Below, one piece after another: positions 1 to 10,970 of a DNA stretch of 64,000 nucleotides. The position numbers were made by a program, and so were the translations under genes. The notes beneath the pieces are model-generated. The model ran no database searches. It was given only the letters and a program-made list of their open reading frames with translations, and was not told where the DNA came from. Source of the stretch: Pyrocephalus nanus (taxonomy: Eukaryota; Chordata; Aves; Passeriformes; Tyrannidae); contig CM076259.1 of NCBI GenBank assembly GCA_038380795.1, positions 99,807,739 through 99,871,738 on the forward strand. Direction: 5' to 3'. Each line of letters starts with the position of its first letter. Positions within the stretch are counted from its first letter, which is position 1.

Positions 1-170
1 TTACTTGCTGATGAGGCTGGGGCCAAGCAAGTAGCATCCTGGGAGAGAACATAACCTGTGGCCAAAGACTGTAAAATCCTAGAAAACAACGTCAATACTG
101 ATACAGGTGTTCTGATATTTTTTTCTGAAAAAACCCCAGCTTCACAAGGGAAGAAAGTTCTTTTTCATGG
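1..170. other. Left flank, no gene seen
   Basis: Unique-looking AT-rich sequence before the first LTR. No recognisable coding sequence or repeat family is seen. The last five bases (166-170, CATGG) may be a decayed target-site duplication of the adjoining LTR. Confidence 0.5.
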
Positions 171-1249
171 TGTAATAGGTTGACCCTAGCTGGATGCCGG
201 ATACTCACTAAAGCCTCTCTTTCACTCCCCTCTGCAACTGGGCAGAGGAGAGAAAGTATAAGCAAGAGTTCATGAGTTGAGATAAGGGCTGGGAGAGATC
301 ACTCACCCATCACTGTTAGGGGAAAAACAAACTCGAAATGGGGATATTAATTAGATTTGCTGCTAACAGAATCAGAGCAGGAGAGCAATGAGAAATAAAT
401 CTTAAAAACATCTTCCCCCACCCCTCTGTCCTTCTATATTCCACCTCCTCCCACCTAGGGGTGCAGGGAGATGAGGAATGGGGGTTACAGTCGTTTCTGC
501 TGCTGCTCAGGCGAAGGAGTCCCCCTACACCTGTGGGGTCCCTCCCACGGGAGGCAGTCCCTGATGGACCTCTCCAACATGAGTCCATCCCTCAGGCAAT
601 ACGGTTCTTCACAAACTGCTGTCCCGTGGGTCATTTTTCCACAGGGTGGGGTCCTGCAGGCACAGGCTGCTGCAGCGTGGGTCCCTCACAGGGCCAAAAG
701 TCCTACCAGGAAAAGCTGCTCCAATGTGGACTCCTCTCCTCATGGGTCTGCAGGTCCATAGTAGGACTCTGCTCCCTCATAGGCCTCCCATGGGGTCACA
801 GCCTCCTTTGGGCATCCCCCTGCTTTGGTGTGGATCTCCTCCACAAGTTGCAGATGGATCTGTGCACCCCGATGGTCCTCCATGGACTGCAGGAGCACAG
901 CTGCCTCACCATGGTCTGCTCCATGAGCTGCAGGGAAACCTCAGCTCTGGTGCCTGAAGCACCTCCTCCCCCTCCTTCCCCACTGACCTTGGTGTCTACA
1001 TTGTTGTACACATGTTCTTACTCTGCTCTTCTCTTGCTCCTATTTTCTTCTGCCCCACAACATATTTCTCCTTCTTAAATATGTTTTCAAATAGACTTTT
1101 CTATCATTCCTGGTTGGCTTGGCCTTGCAGTGGCAGGTTTGTCCTGGAGCTGGCTGGCATTGGCTCTGCAGGACATGGGGGAAGCTTCTGGCAGAAGCCA
1201 CCCCTGTAGCCCTCCTGATACAAAAACCTGGCCACACAAACCCAATACA
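171..1249 (-). mobile_element. Endogenous retrovirus LTR, family A, copy 1 (minus strand)
   Basis: This is a retroviral long terminal repeat read on the minus strand. On the plus strand it opens with TGTAATAGGTTGACCC at 171 and closes with CCCAATACA at 1249, giving TG...CA ends. The middle (about 500-960) repeats a GC-rich unit of about 60 bases built on the pattern 'gctccarygtgggtcc ... ccacggg ... cagtcc', which I recognise from a common bird LTR family. A minus-strand TATA-like box (TATTTAAG) lies at about 1074-1081. The shared TTATCTCAAC core lies at about 277-286. The flanks CATGG (166-170) and CAGGG (1250-1254) agree at 4 of 5 positions, which would suit an old 5-bp duplication. No retroviral coding sequence adjoins it, so it appears to be a solo LTR. 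I do not assert a database family name. The long plus-strand frame inside it is antisense and not a gene. Confidence 0.8.
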
Positions 1250-3704
1250 CAGGGGAAGACAGAAACATGAAGAAGATAAGTTCTAGAAAAGATGCAGGGA
1301 GTGAATATAAGAGAACTGACACAGGACAGAGAATACATTTCACATAATTTACTCTTCAAAAAAAGGGCTATAGGTCTCACTGTCTTTTCTTTCTGTCATG
1401 CTGACAACAAACTGAAAAATGTGACTTCATCAAATAGGCAGAATTTCGCTAAAATTTACTTACTAGTACTAGGTGTTAATCCACGTTCAGTACTTGCTTG
1501 TGATGATATAAACTTGGAACATCCACTGATTCCAGCTAAATTGTTTTATATTTGCCTATACTAACAGACTACAATTCACCTTGATATTTACAGGCCATTA
1601 TTTGGCAGAGCAGCTTAGCTTTAGTGTGACTTGCTGTAACTATGAATGAAATTTATTTGTACATTTTACACTTTTTTATTGTACGATGCCAGTATGTTGC
1701 ACTGAATCAGAAAGCAGTACTGGGAAAACGAAGTCACAAAATTAAGCAAATTCAATCAAAAACTAGAAAGACAAGATTGCAGATGCTGCAAGAGTTATGG
1801 TTGTTCTACATTTACATTACATTTATTCATGCTTAAAAATTGAAGCAGAGGAAGTAGAGGTTCAGTTTAGCTGATTGCTTTATATCATTTCAGCTCTTGA
1901 TGAGATTTTCACTGCAGCATTATGTTTTGTCAAACCCCATCATTATATTTGTTGATCCCATTCTAGGGGACAGGATCAAGTTTTTCTGACAGTGGCAGAT
2001 GCTCTAACAAATGCAGCACAGAAAGTCTGAAAGAAATTTTGAATTATAATTTTTCTGAATAAGATCTCAGTTTATATATATTACTTATATAGAATATATA
2101 AATATTCATAATTAATACAGTTGTTTGTAACATGTATGATATAGTGTTTAATCTAGATATTAGAAATTATATAAATATGTTGAATGCTTAAATTCATATT
2201 TTATGGCATATATATATGGATGCAGACACATATATGTTACAGGATGTATTAAAACAAAGTATCACTGTGCTGCCAGCAGTGCATCAGCTCCTAACTTGCA
2301 GTGGGGGGCTGTAATATAGTCTACTTCATTTAACTAATGAATTGCTCAGGAAAAAGTATCCACTGTGCTGCTGTGGTATGTGAGTGCATGAAGATGGGCT
2401 CTCCTACATGACTTCCAGGGAGGCAACAAATGGTACATCTCTGGGAAGAGGGCAATGGGCTCAGGTCCCCACTGACTCTCTGTTTGGGGCTGCTCATCTT
2501 GAGCCAGGGCTCCAGTCCTCAGGACAGCACAAGATCAAAGATCAAATAATCAGATCCAGGTGATGTGGTGCCCTCTCCCACAGGAGAGGACTTTTCATTT
2601 TGAGTGCATGCAGACACAAATATTTAATGCAAAAATTTCAGAGAAGCACATGCTGAGGGTGTACCTTCTCCTCTTCACACAATTGTCAATTAATCTACGC
2701 ACTAGTACTCCCAAGGAAACTTTCAGGATTATTTCTTCATTGTTAAGGGTCTTCCAGGCAGCAGGGGGAAGTTGGCATCTTCTTTAGCGCTTTGAATCAT
2801 TCTTCAGGAGCCTTCTTTCAGGCCTGGCTCTTTCCACAGTCTAAGTAGCCCTAAGCTGGGTACTCTGAGTTATCTTATTAATGATGCCTGCTGTGGCCAG
2901 GAATCCAGTTCTGAGATATTCAGAACTCGTGTTCAGCAACTAAAGTAGGGAGTCTGAATAGATGCCATTGTGCCAGAGGACTTCAGGGAGAGCAAGTGCC
3001 AAATTTAAGATTATATTCTACAAACAGGAAGCTTATTGCTGCTCCCTAACTCAGCAAGCCAATTGAAAGTCAATCCCTTGAGCACAAAGTGAACCAGCTC
3101 TACTTATTTCTAATTTTGAGTCCAAGCAGAGAAGGGAAGTAATTTGTTTTGGACTTGGATTTGGAGATGGGAAAACTGACATGCTGCATCTGGATGTTTA
3201 CCTTACATATTTGTCATTTTAGTTATGAAAAGTCATGGAATCTGAACAACCAGTTAGTGAATTGCTTGCACAGCTTGCTTTAAATTTTAAAGGTATTTTA
3301 TCTAAGTACTGAAGTACAGGTTTCAGCCTGTTCCTTTTTCCAATTTCATTGCTTTGATTTATTCTGTAGAAACTTCTCTTTGCCTGTGCTGTAAAATCAT
3401 GCATTTGGAAATGGTTTATTTGCATTCTTTCAGTATTAACCATTTGCTTTCCATTTTGCATGCTTATGACTGTCATTGCATATTGTGAAAATAAACTGCC
3501 TTCTTTAAAAGAATCCATCCTTGTGTGCTTGACACTTTTGGAAAAGAGGACATGGACAAGGAAGGGAAGTAAGATGGAGTACACAATAATACACAATAAT
3601 AAACCTACTCTAACTCCTTTTATCTTCTTCAGCAAGATGAAGCCAGACATTGGAGAATCCTTGGGAAAAGTCACATGCTTCTGGATAAAGCTGGTGTTAT
3701 CTGA
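1250..3704. other. Intergenic, AT-rich, no gene seen
   Basis: No repeat family or exon is recognised. About 2040-2230 is strongly AT-rich with short TA runs. The short open frames, including a minus-strand one at 3219-3674 with a hydrophobic stretch, show no family signature. The last six bases (ATCTGA, 3699-3704) are the target-site duplication of the next LTR. Confidence 0.6.
3699..3704. repeat. Target-site duplication, left copy (ATCTGA)
   Basis: This six-base direct repeat is identical to 4357-4362 and abuts the TG end of the LTR at 3705. Six-base duplications are typical of beta- and alpha-like (ERVK-type) integrases. Confidence 0.8.
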
Positions 3705-3831
3705 TGTTGTGCTTTAGTCCCAGCCAGCAACCAAGCCCCCTATAGCCACTCGCTCACTCCCTCACCAGCGGGATTAGGGGGAGAATGAGATAGGTAAAAG
3801 CTGGAAAACTTGTGTGTTGAGATAAAGACAG

Positions 3832-3837
3832 TTTAAT
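3832..3837 (-). promoter_or_regulatory. LTR polyadenylation signal ATTAAA
   Basis: Read on the minus strand this is ATTAAA followed by the conserved CTGTCTTTATCTCAAC context of this LTR family. It would mark the end of the R region. Function is inferred from position only. Confidence 0.6.
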
Positions 3838-4017
3838 AGGGAAAGCAGAAGCCATGCACACAAGCAAAACAAACCAAGGAATTAATTCCCTGCTTCGCGT
3901 GGTCGGGCAGATGTTCATCCATCTCCAGGAGATCAGGGCCCCTTCGAGTGTAATGGTGACTTGGGAAGACAAACGCCATCACTCCAAACATCCCCCCTTC
4001 TTCCTTCCTCCCCCTAC

Positions 4018-4025
4018 TTTATATA
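4018..4025 (-). promoter_or_regulatory. LTR TATA box
   Basis: Minus-strand TATATAAA inside the LTR, with a CRE-like palindrome about 10 bases upstream. It is the best-preserved promoter motif in the window. Whether it is active is unknown. Confidence 0.65.
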
Positions 4026-4356
4026 CTGAGCATGATGTCATATAGTCTGGAATATCCCTTTGGTCAGTTTGGGTCACCTGTCCTGTCTGTGTCTCCTCCA
4101 AACTTCCCATGAACCCCCAACTTCCTTGCCATCATGGCAGTATGAAAAGAAAACAAGGCTTTGGCTCTGTGTAAGCCCTGCTCAGCAATAGCATCTCTAT
4201 ATTACCAACACAGTACTCAACAAAAATCCAAACCAGAGCCCCATATCATCCACTGTAAAGAAAATTACCTCAGTCAAAAGCAGCACAGCTGGCCTTCTCA
4301 GCAATCTTTCTCTCAGCGCTGTAAAGCATCTTCCGTGAAACATGGGGAGTGTTGCA

Positions 4357-4362
4357 ATCTGA
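4357..4362. repeat. Target-site duplication, right copy (ATCTGA)
   Basis: Identical to 3699-3704 and directly adjacent to the CA end of the LTR at 4356. Confidence 0.8.
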
Positions 4363-5516
4363 GTTCAGCACTGAATCCAGTTCTGCACTGTAACATCCAG
4401 TATGGAGGTGACAGCTCCAGACTTTCCTAACCCTTTTTTCTCCTGCCTTTCAGTAAGAGCACTGCAATCGTTTCCTTCCTATTCAGAACTGTATAAGCCT
4501 TTCAGGTCCTAAAAGCTTTGTTTTGCTACCCGTGTCCAAAATCATGTCTTTATTCTTATGCAAATGGTGTAACTGGGATGATCTGCCCTCTCTCTTTGAA
4601 GATAACATAGACACTAGCTCGCAAAGGTGGACTGGCAGGAGACTTGTCCAAAAATATCAGACACTTTAGGAGGAAAGTAAGAATACATTCATGATGCCTT
4701 CTAGACAGCTAAGTTTTTATTTAAAAATAAATTAAAATGTGGAAGAATAATGATACTGGTAAAAGCAATTTTCTGCTGGTACAAACAATTCTACATTTAC
4801 ATGGGCATATTATCACTGGAACGTGCTACGAGAAGGCAGGTGCTATCCAGGAGTAACTTTACCAACTTGAGTTGAGGGTTTGGTGAATGGGACTCACAAC
4901 TGGATTTACGTGCCCGAATGAAGGGATGGTTAAGTCAGAAAAACTTAAAAGGGCAAACCAAGCCTCTAACATAATCAAGAAAATATTTCCAAGTGGAAAA
5001 ACGTGAATTTTTTAAAGGCTTCACTGTAAAATCAAACCTTAGGAACTTTCTCATTTAACTTTCTAGAGGTTTGCAATTCTTTTAAAAGCAGTGTGGACAT
5101 GAACTGTTGCAGAGTTGTTTGGAGTGAGATATGTTCTACTGTGGAATCAAGAGATGGACACTGTACTGTTTTTTGTGCTTTCTATGCAATAATTAGAAGG
5201 TAAGAGAGGATTGTCTTGTGTTTACTCTACTGCTCTGCTGCCTTTCTAATTTGCTGTTGTGGGAACACAAAATTACATGTCCGGTGTGCCACTCAATGTA
5301 TAGCAAGAGGCTTGAAATGACTTCTATTGAAAAAGCAATTACCTCTCCAGCAGTAAAAAAACAAAACAAAACATGTAGATGTCATGGCCTTTTTTCAAGA
5401 AAAGCTTCTTAATGACAGAGGGCATGTACATAAAAAAAGTAATAAGTCTATTTTACAGCCTTGTTGTATATTGGACTTCTTACATTTCAAAATTCTTACT
5501 CCCCAGGAGCTTTTGA

Positions 5517-5549
5517 GTGTGTGTGGGCATATGTGTGTGGGTGTGTGTG
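5517..5549. repeat. GT-rich simple repeat (imperfect)
   Basis: Runs of TGTG interrupted by GGGCATA and GG over about 33 bases. It is an imperfect GT microsatellite. Confidence 0.8.
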
Positions 5550-8500
5550 AGAATCAAAGGAACATGGTGTCCTTTGCTTTAATAGTTTATTTTATGTTAT
5601 TGCTTTGTGTTTTGCAGTCCCTCTAGCCAATCTGCATTTATGAACTGAAGAGAATAGGAGCCAGGGGCCTAATATTACAGCAAATGAGGTCCTGAATTTC
5701 TATTTGAGTGATTTAGTTTTGAATATAGCCTTTTTTCTAACTAGTTAATATAGAGAGATATCATATTGAGAGTTAGAAGAGTTGCCTCTTTCCTCAGCAA
5801 CAAGAAGATAGTAGTCAGGGATGAAGAAAAATGTTCCCTTTTAAACTCTGCTTCAGGCTTTTCAGATGTTTCTCAGACCTGCTTCAGATTTTCAGTTACT
5901 AAGACCATCGGGATTTTTAATTCTGAGTAGAGCAGGAACAGAATGATTTCTATCTGTATGGAGGAGAAAATGAAAAAACAGTGGCTGCACTTTTATGTTA
6001 CCAGTCTCCAAAAAAAGTTTTAATTCTTTCATAATTTTATTTTCTGCCATTGCTAAAAGCAAACTGTGTTAGCAGAGAGGAAATTCATAGAGTTTAGCTT
6101 TTCCCATTTCACAATTTATAAGACACTTGCTCTGTGTTGGTAGTTTGCTCAGATTAGACTGCTTCTTCTTTCCTTTTTCAGGAAATGTAATAACATTAGC
6201 TTATATTTATTTAAGTTCCTGGGAATACAGTGTTTTTTTAAGGAAAATTGTGCTCTGGTGTCACTGAGAAGGATTGGACTAATCTGAATAATTTTCTCCT
6301 CTTTTTATACTGTAAATATTATAAAATTAACTGTGTCAAAAATTCACTTATTTTTGATTTTTCAGTGGCATTATGCACCCAGATTGAAATTTTTGCAATA
6401 AATTCTCATGGATATCTCACATAAAAATTGTTTTATCTTCTTATCCCCTGTCATCCTTGCTGCTGGAGGTCGTGTAAACAGGAGACTTAGTTGCATGAGA
6501 TTTTCGGCAATTGCAGTAACATGTTTCTGGTGGGGTGATCAATGAGCTTGGTTAAAATGGTAGTGTGGTCCCATGCACCTGACAGAGGTTTCCAGGTGCA
6601 CTCTCAGGAGCACAGTACCAAAGTGAAAACCAACTGCTTAGGTGAGAGCAGTGCCCTTGCCTCAAGTCAGTGCAGGTGTCCCGCCTAGCAAATCCCTAGG
6701 AGCTGTCCCAGAAAATTACCCTGGAACTCCAGAGAATGGCTTGAGCACTTGGATGCTTGGGCTTCTGCTTCTTTTCAATTGGCTTACCTCGATGCTAATC
6801 CATTTCAGTGGCTGAGTCATCAGGGAGGTGAAACAACCGCACTATTTTTTGCTGTGGAGGCTCCACACACAGCGCCCAGGACAGACACCTGCGCTCACAA
6901 TGCCTTTATAGCTCCCACAGGCTTGAATGCAGCCTAGATCCAACAACTTAGAGTCAGAGTTTCTCATTCACTAAGTATCATTGGCATTGTTTTATTTTCT
7001 AGTTATTTCAGCTGAGGCAAGCCAACTTGTCCACAGATGTCAGCGGCCTGAGACCAGCCTCACATTTGGCAGACAGATTATTTAAGGTCATTCCTGTGTT
7101 ATTGATTTCAGAAACACTTTCCATTTGCTTTCTCCAGGTGGATCCTCAGGCCTCATACTGCATGCCATGGTGTTAGGTTTACATCAGTCCCTCCTTACTG
7201 AAGCCTTTTAATCCTTCTGTAGAGGTATGGCAATCTCTGAAGGGTAAGCTAGAACCTAAACAGCCAAAACATATGAATGCAAATGAATGAGTCCAAACAA
7301 AAGTCTTTCCCACCATTCATTGGGGCAAGATAAAGGTTGTCTCTGAGACAAGCTTCTGAGGACATGTCCATACTTAGCATGACATTCCTGCTTCCTGTCT
7401 CAGCCGATGGCTGGCAGTGGGGACTGTTGGAGGGCAGATCTTTCTAGCAGGAAGACTGAGTGGAACTATCCAGGCTGTGATAGATGTGAAGCTGGACCCT
7501 AGTGATGAGGGTCAGCCCTCAGTGATGGCGAGGAGTTTGGAATGCCAATCTTAACCAGATAGTTGACAAAGAGTTGAGGCCCCTGACATGTGCCTCATCC
7601 AGCAAGGCTTAACAGCACAAGTGCTGTAAGCCAAATGAGGAATAATTGTTGAATTCCTCAGGGTTGCCTTTTTTCCTTCCAGACAGAAACATAGGCACAG
7701 ACACAAAATACTTGCATCTTGAATCTCACATTGGGAGCTAGCCTGTGCGTGACTGCCTTGCATTTTTTTTTTATTTTAAATTTTTATGTAATTTAAATGT
7801 TTGTGGTTTAGTTCATTATAATTCTTAAAACAAGACTCTTGAAGGAAAAAGTCAGGTTTTATCCAGTGACCTACAAAAAGTAATTGCCATCTTTCCAAAC
7901 ATTCATTAAAAATTAATGATAAGAGCAGTCCAGTAACAAAACTATTCTACTAAAAAGTAGATACTTTTTGAAAAATGCACACCACAGATACTTACACTAC
8001 TACTCAGGAGCAAAACAAGCCACCACTAAGAAATGTAAATTGCAGTACGCAGTGCAGTCCCTCCTGTAAACTTGCTTCTAGTTTCTGCTACAGTACAGAA
8101 AGATCCCAGCAGCTCCCTCCCTGCTCCTCGGCAAGCCTTTGCCACCCAGAAAAGTGGTCCCTAGGTGTACAAAATCTCTTGGATCCCACTGCCTGGGGGG
8201 TTATTCTCTCCTGGCTACACACTGCTCCCTGGCAAGGGGCACACCTCCCAAGCCTGGGCTGAACTGTGCTTCTCAGCAGTGAAGGATTCATACCTTTCTA
8301 TAAATCAAAAGCCAGATATCAAAGCTTTTGTTTGTTTTGGAGTGAATAAGCCCCATCAGCACAGCGGGGCGTGGGAATGCCCTGTCTACATGCATGGAGA
8401 GCATTGCCTCTGACCCCAGGGCATAGACTCTGGCCACTGCATGTCGAGGACCACTGCCAACCTTCCTTCAGTGCCCCAGCAGGCTACTAAAGCATCTTCC

Positions 8501-9451
8501 AGCCCTCCATGAACTTGGGACCAAGCAAAAGGTAGCTTGTTTTCCTGCATGGCCCCACAGGGGAGGGAGGCAGCGGTGCTGGAAAGCAGCAGCTTTGCTA
8601 CCAGCACAAGCCCTGGCTTGCTCTGCATGGAGCAGGTTTCCTCTGGCCCCTTGTGCAGCCCTGCATATGCTGTGGCACGCTATCAGCACCCCTGCTTGGA
8701 GAGGAGAGCAGTCCAAGGCCATCTGTTCTTTCTCTGTGCTATTAAGGGATCAGCTGCCGGCTGTGTCAGCTGTGTCTGCTCTAATAAATTAAGCAGTGCC
8801 AGGGCACATCACTGGACTTGATTATTTATATTGTTAAATTATTGAAATGCCCCTTGGCTTGCTTTTGGCCAAGTAGTGCGCTCCCAGATGATTTTCAGGC
8901 ACAGTCCAGAAACCAGCTTAGGCCAGGGACTGTTCCCAAGTGTTGTGTAGCTGCAGCCACCCTATTTTATAGGGTAAGAGAGTTTAATAGTATGGATACA
9001 GGCTGTTCCATGCCACTTGGTCTCAGTGTAAGGGAGCAGCTTCAGGCAAGCTGCATTCAGCAATCTAGGCATAGCTTTTGAGTCCAAATGTTCTTTGTGC
9101 CATTAGAGCAGCATGAGCTTAAGAATCCAGTCCTGAAAAAGAAATCCATCTCATACAAACTATTGTGGGCATTTTTTTTCTCCTTTCTGTTAGCTCCTGG
9201 CTATCTGGCCTATTTACTTTGTTTGAATAATTTTTTTTTTCTCCAGACCCTCATATTACTATTCTGTTTTTAAGAGTCACGTGGAGGCAATAGCTTTTGC
9301 TCTTAATATTTTAGGGGACTTCTTCTAGGATGAAAAAGCAAGCACTAAATTTATAAAAAGAGTTTAAGCATTTTCTTCCATCTTAGTAAAAAATCCATAT
9401 ACAATAGCCCTCCGGAAATCCTCTTTAAAGCAACTTGTGTATTCATACATC

Positions 9452-9488
9452 TATATATATAATATATATATATACACATACACACATA
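9452..9488. repeat. TA microsatellite with CA tail
   Basis: TA repeats, interrupted once by AA, run from 9452 to about 9475 and continue into a CA-rich stretch to 9488. Such repeats are usually length-polymorphic. Confidence 0.85.
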
Positions 9489-10852
9489 ACATTTGATAAC
9501 TTACTTTCCCTTAAAGACAAAAAACATCTTATGGGCTCAATATTCCAATAAGCATCTTAATGTGCTCACAAAGAGTCATAGCTTTAAGTTTTTCTTGAAT
9601 TTCATTCTGATTTTTATTTCTCTTTTAATTTCTTTTTCAAAGGATTAAATATTTCCCTGTATCACAGACATTTTTTATAAATAATGAATTTAATTTATTC
9701 TCTGTTGAATCAACCCAAATGTTCAAGCTTTGCTTTCTTGGTTACTGTTTCAAGTCTAAAATTATCTGTGAAAACTGATAAAACTTAACACCCACTGTTT
9801 CTTGGACAAACTTAATACCTTTCTGTATTCTGATCCAGAAATTACAAAGTAAGAGCAAACACTTCTGCTTGTATCCTTACTCCCAGCTGGAGCCACAGAA
9901 GCATTTTGGGCCTGTGAAAATTTTGATAGGAATTTCATCCTTATTTTAGGCATCCATTTAGAAAACTTTCAACAACTGAGGAGACTGCATCTTCACAGCA
10001 TGCTCTTGATATTCCCAGAGGAAAAGGTTCATATCAAAAAGCCCAATGAAATCATTCAGTGACAAGCATGAGCTCAGTTTTGGTTTGCTACATTCCCACA
10101 GGAGAAACATGGGTCTGAATAACAATGCTGTGATGAAAAAGGCCACTTGCCTAATTTTCCTTGGGTTCATTTGAGAACTGAAAGGCTTTTAAATCTACAC
10201 TCCTGCTCTTTGAGTTCACTAGCAGGTAACAGAAAGGGCTTTCAATAGCCTTCTGATTTTACTAGGAAGAAATATTGCTTTTCAGGGATGGAACTAAACA
10301 TCAAATTTTAGCTTTAGATATTTACTTATTTTTTTATGACATCATATATCTTATTTTCATTATGAGACATGTTTGGAGCTTTCAGAAACTACTCTCAGCC
10401 CTGTGGACTTGGATCTCATCTTGTAGCACTTCTGCCCTTGGCCATAGCAGTAGTCGAGTGCCACAGGAAGCAAAGAGGAAGACTTATGACAGCAATGTTG
10501 AGCTTGAGAATGAGGTGCCATACAGCTTGCAAGAGAAAAGCAAAGACTTGAATCTCCTTGATAGTGCACTGGAGAGTGAAAAATATATAACAAGACAAGG
10601 AAAAGTTTAAGATCTGTGATTCCATGATGTTATGTGTTTGAACAGACAGTTGTACAATGAAGTGCTGGAGTGGGAAAAAAAAAATGCAAATTTTGGCTTC
10701 AAATTTTGAGTCATGCTGTGGAAAAAACGTTATGCCTCCAATGAAAGAGGAGAAGAGAGAATAAAAACAGACACAGAAGGCAGAGCAGAGGATTAGGAAG
10801 GAGTCATGCTCAACAGCAAATGATGAAGTTAAATCACAGAGTAAATTCCAAA

Positions 10853-10970
10853 TGATAGTATCACAGAAAATGCTGAGTTGGAAGAGGCCCATCAGGATCA
10901 TTGAGTCCAAGTCCTGGTCCTGTGCAGGACAGCCAAGAATCATGTTTGATAGTATCAGGGATTTAGCTGA
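10853..10970 (-). mobile_element. CR1 LINE 3' end (minus strand)
   Basis: The plus strand reads ATCACAGAAAATGCTGAGTT then GGAAGAGGCCCATCAGGATC, the reverse complement of the CR1 3' terminus (bird consensus style: ATCACAGAAT...TTGGAAGGGACC...ATC). It continues through GAGTCCAAGTCCTGGTCCTG and CAGGACAGCC, typical of the CR1 tail. Only about 120 bases remain, so it is strongly 5'-truncated, as most CR1 copies are. The inner boundary near 10970 is approximate because similarity fades. Confidence 0.82.

Larger units (their letters stand above)
3705..4356 (-). mobile_element. Endogenous retrovirus solo LTR, ERVK-like (minus strand)
   Basis: This 652-base LTR is read on the minus strand. Plus-strand ends are TGTTGTGC (3705) and GTTGCA (4356), so the element runs TG...CA. 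Both sides carry the identical six bases ATCTGA, which fixes the boundaries. Minus-strand promoter signals are clear: a TATATAAA box at 4018-4025 with a CRE-like TGACATCA just upstream at about 4032-4042. A polyadenylation signal ATTAAA lies at 3832-3837, followed by the TTATCTCAAC-type core. The TATA-to-polyA spacing of about 180 bases is sensible for an R region. I recognise the segment around 4018-4080 as part of a widespread bird LTR. No internal retroviral genes flank it, so it is probably a solo LTR formed by LTR-LTR recombination. The six-base duplication suggests class II (ERVK-type); the exact family is not asserted. Confidence 0.87.
4363..10852. other. Intergenic, no gene recognised
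   Basis: Mostly unique AT-rich sequence. A GT-rich run lies at 5517-5549. A somewhat GC-richer block at about 8050-8800 has overlapping short open frames on both strands but no recognisable protein or clear splice structure. A TA/CA simple repeat lies at 9452-9488. No transposable element could be named by eye. Confidence 0.55.

Noticed and set aside
461..1078. 205-codon plus-strand open frame
   Set aside because: It lies antisense within the family A LTR and its Pro/Ser/Cys-rich translation comes from the GC-rich tandem units; no known domain.
3219..3674. 151-codon minus-strand frame with a possible membrane segment
   Set aside because: Hydrophobic stretches arise easily from T-rich DNA; no family signature, promoter or splice context.
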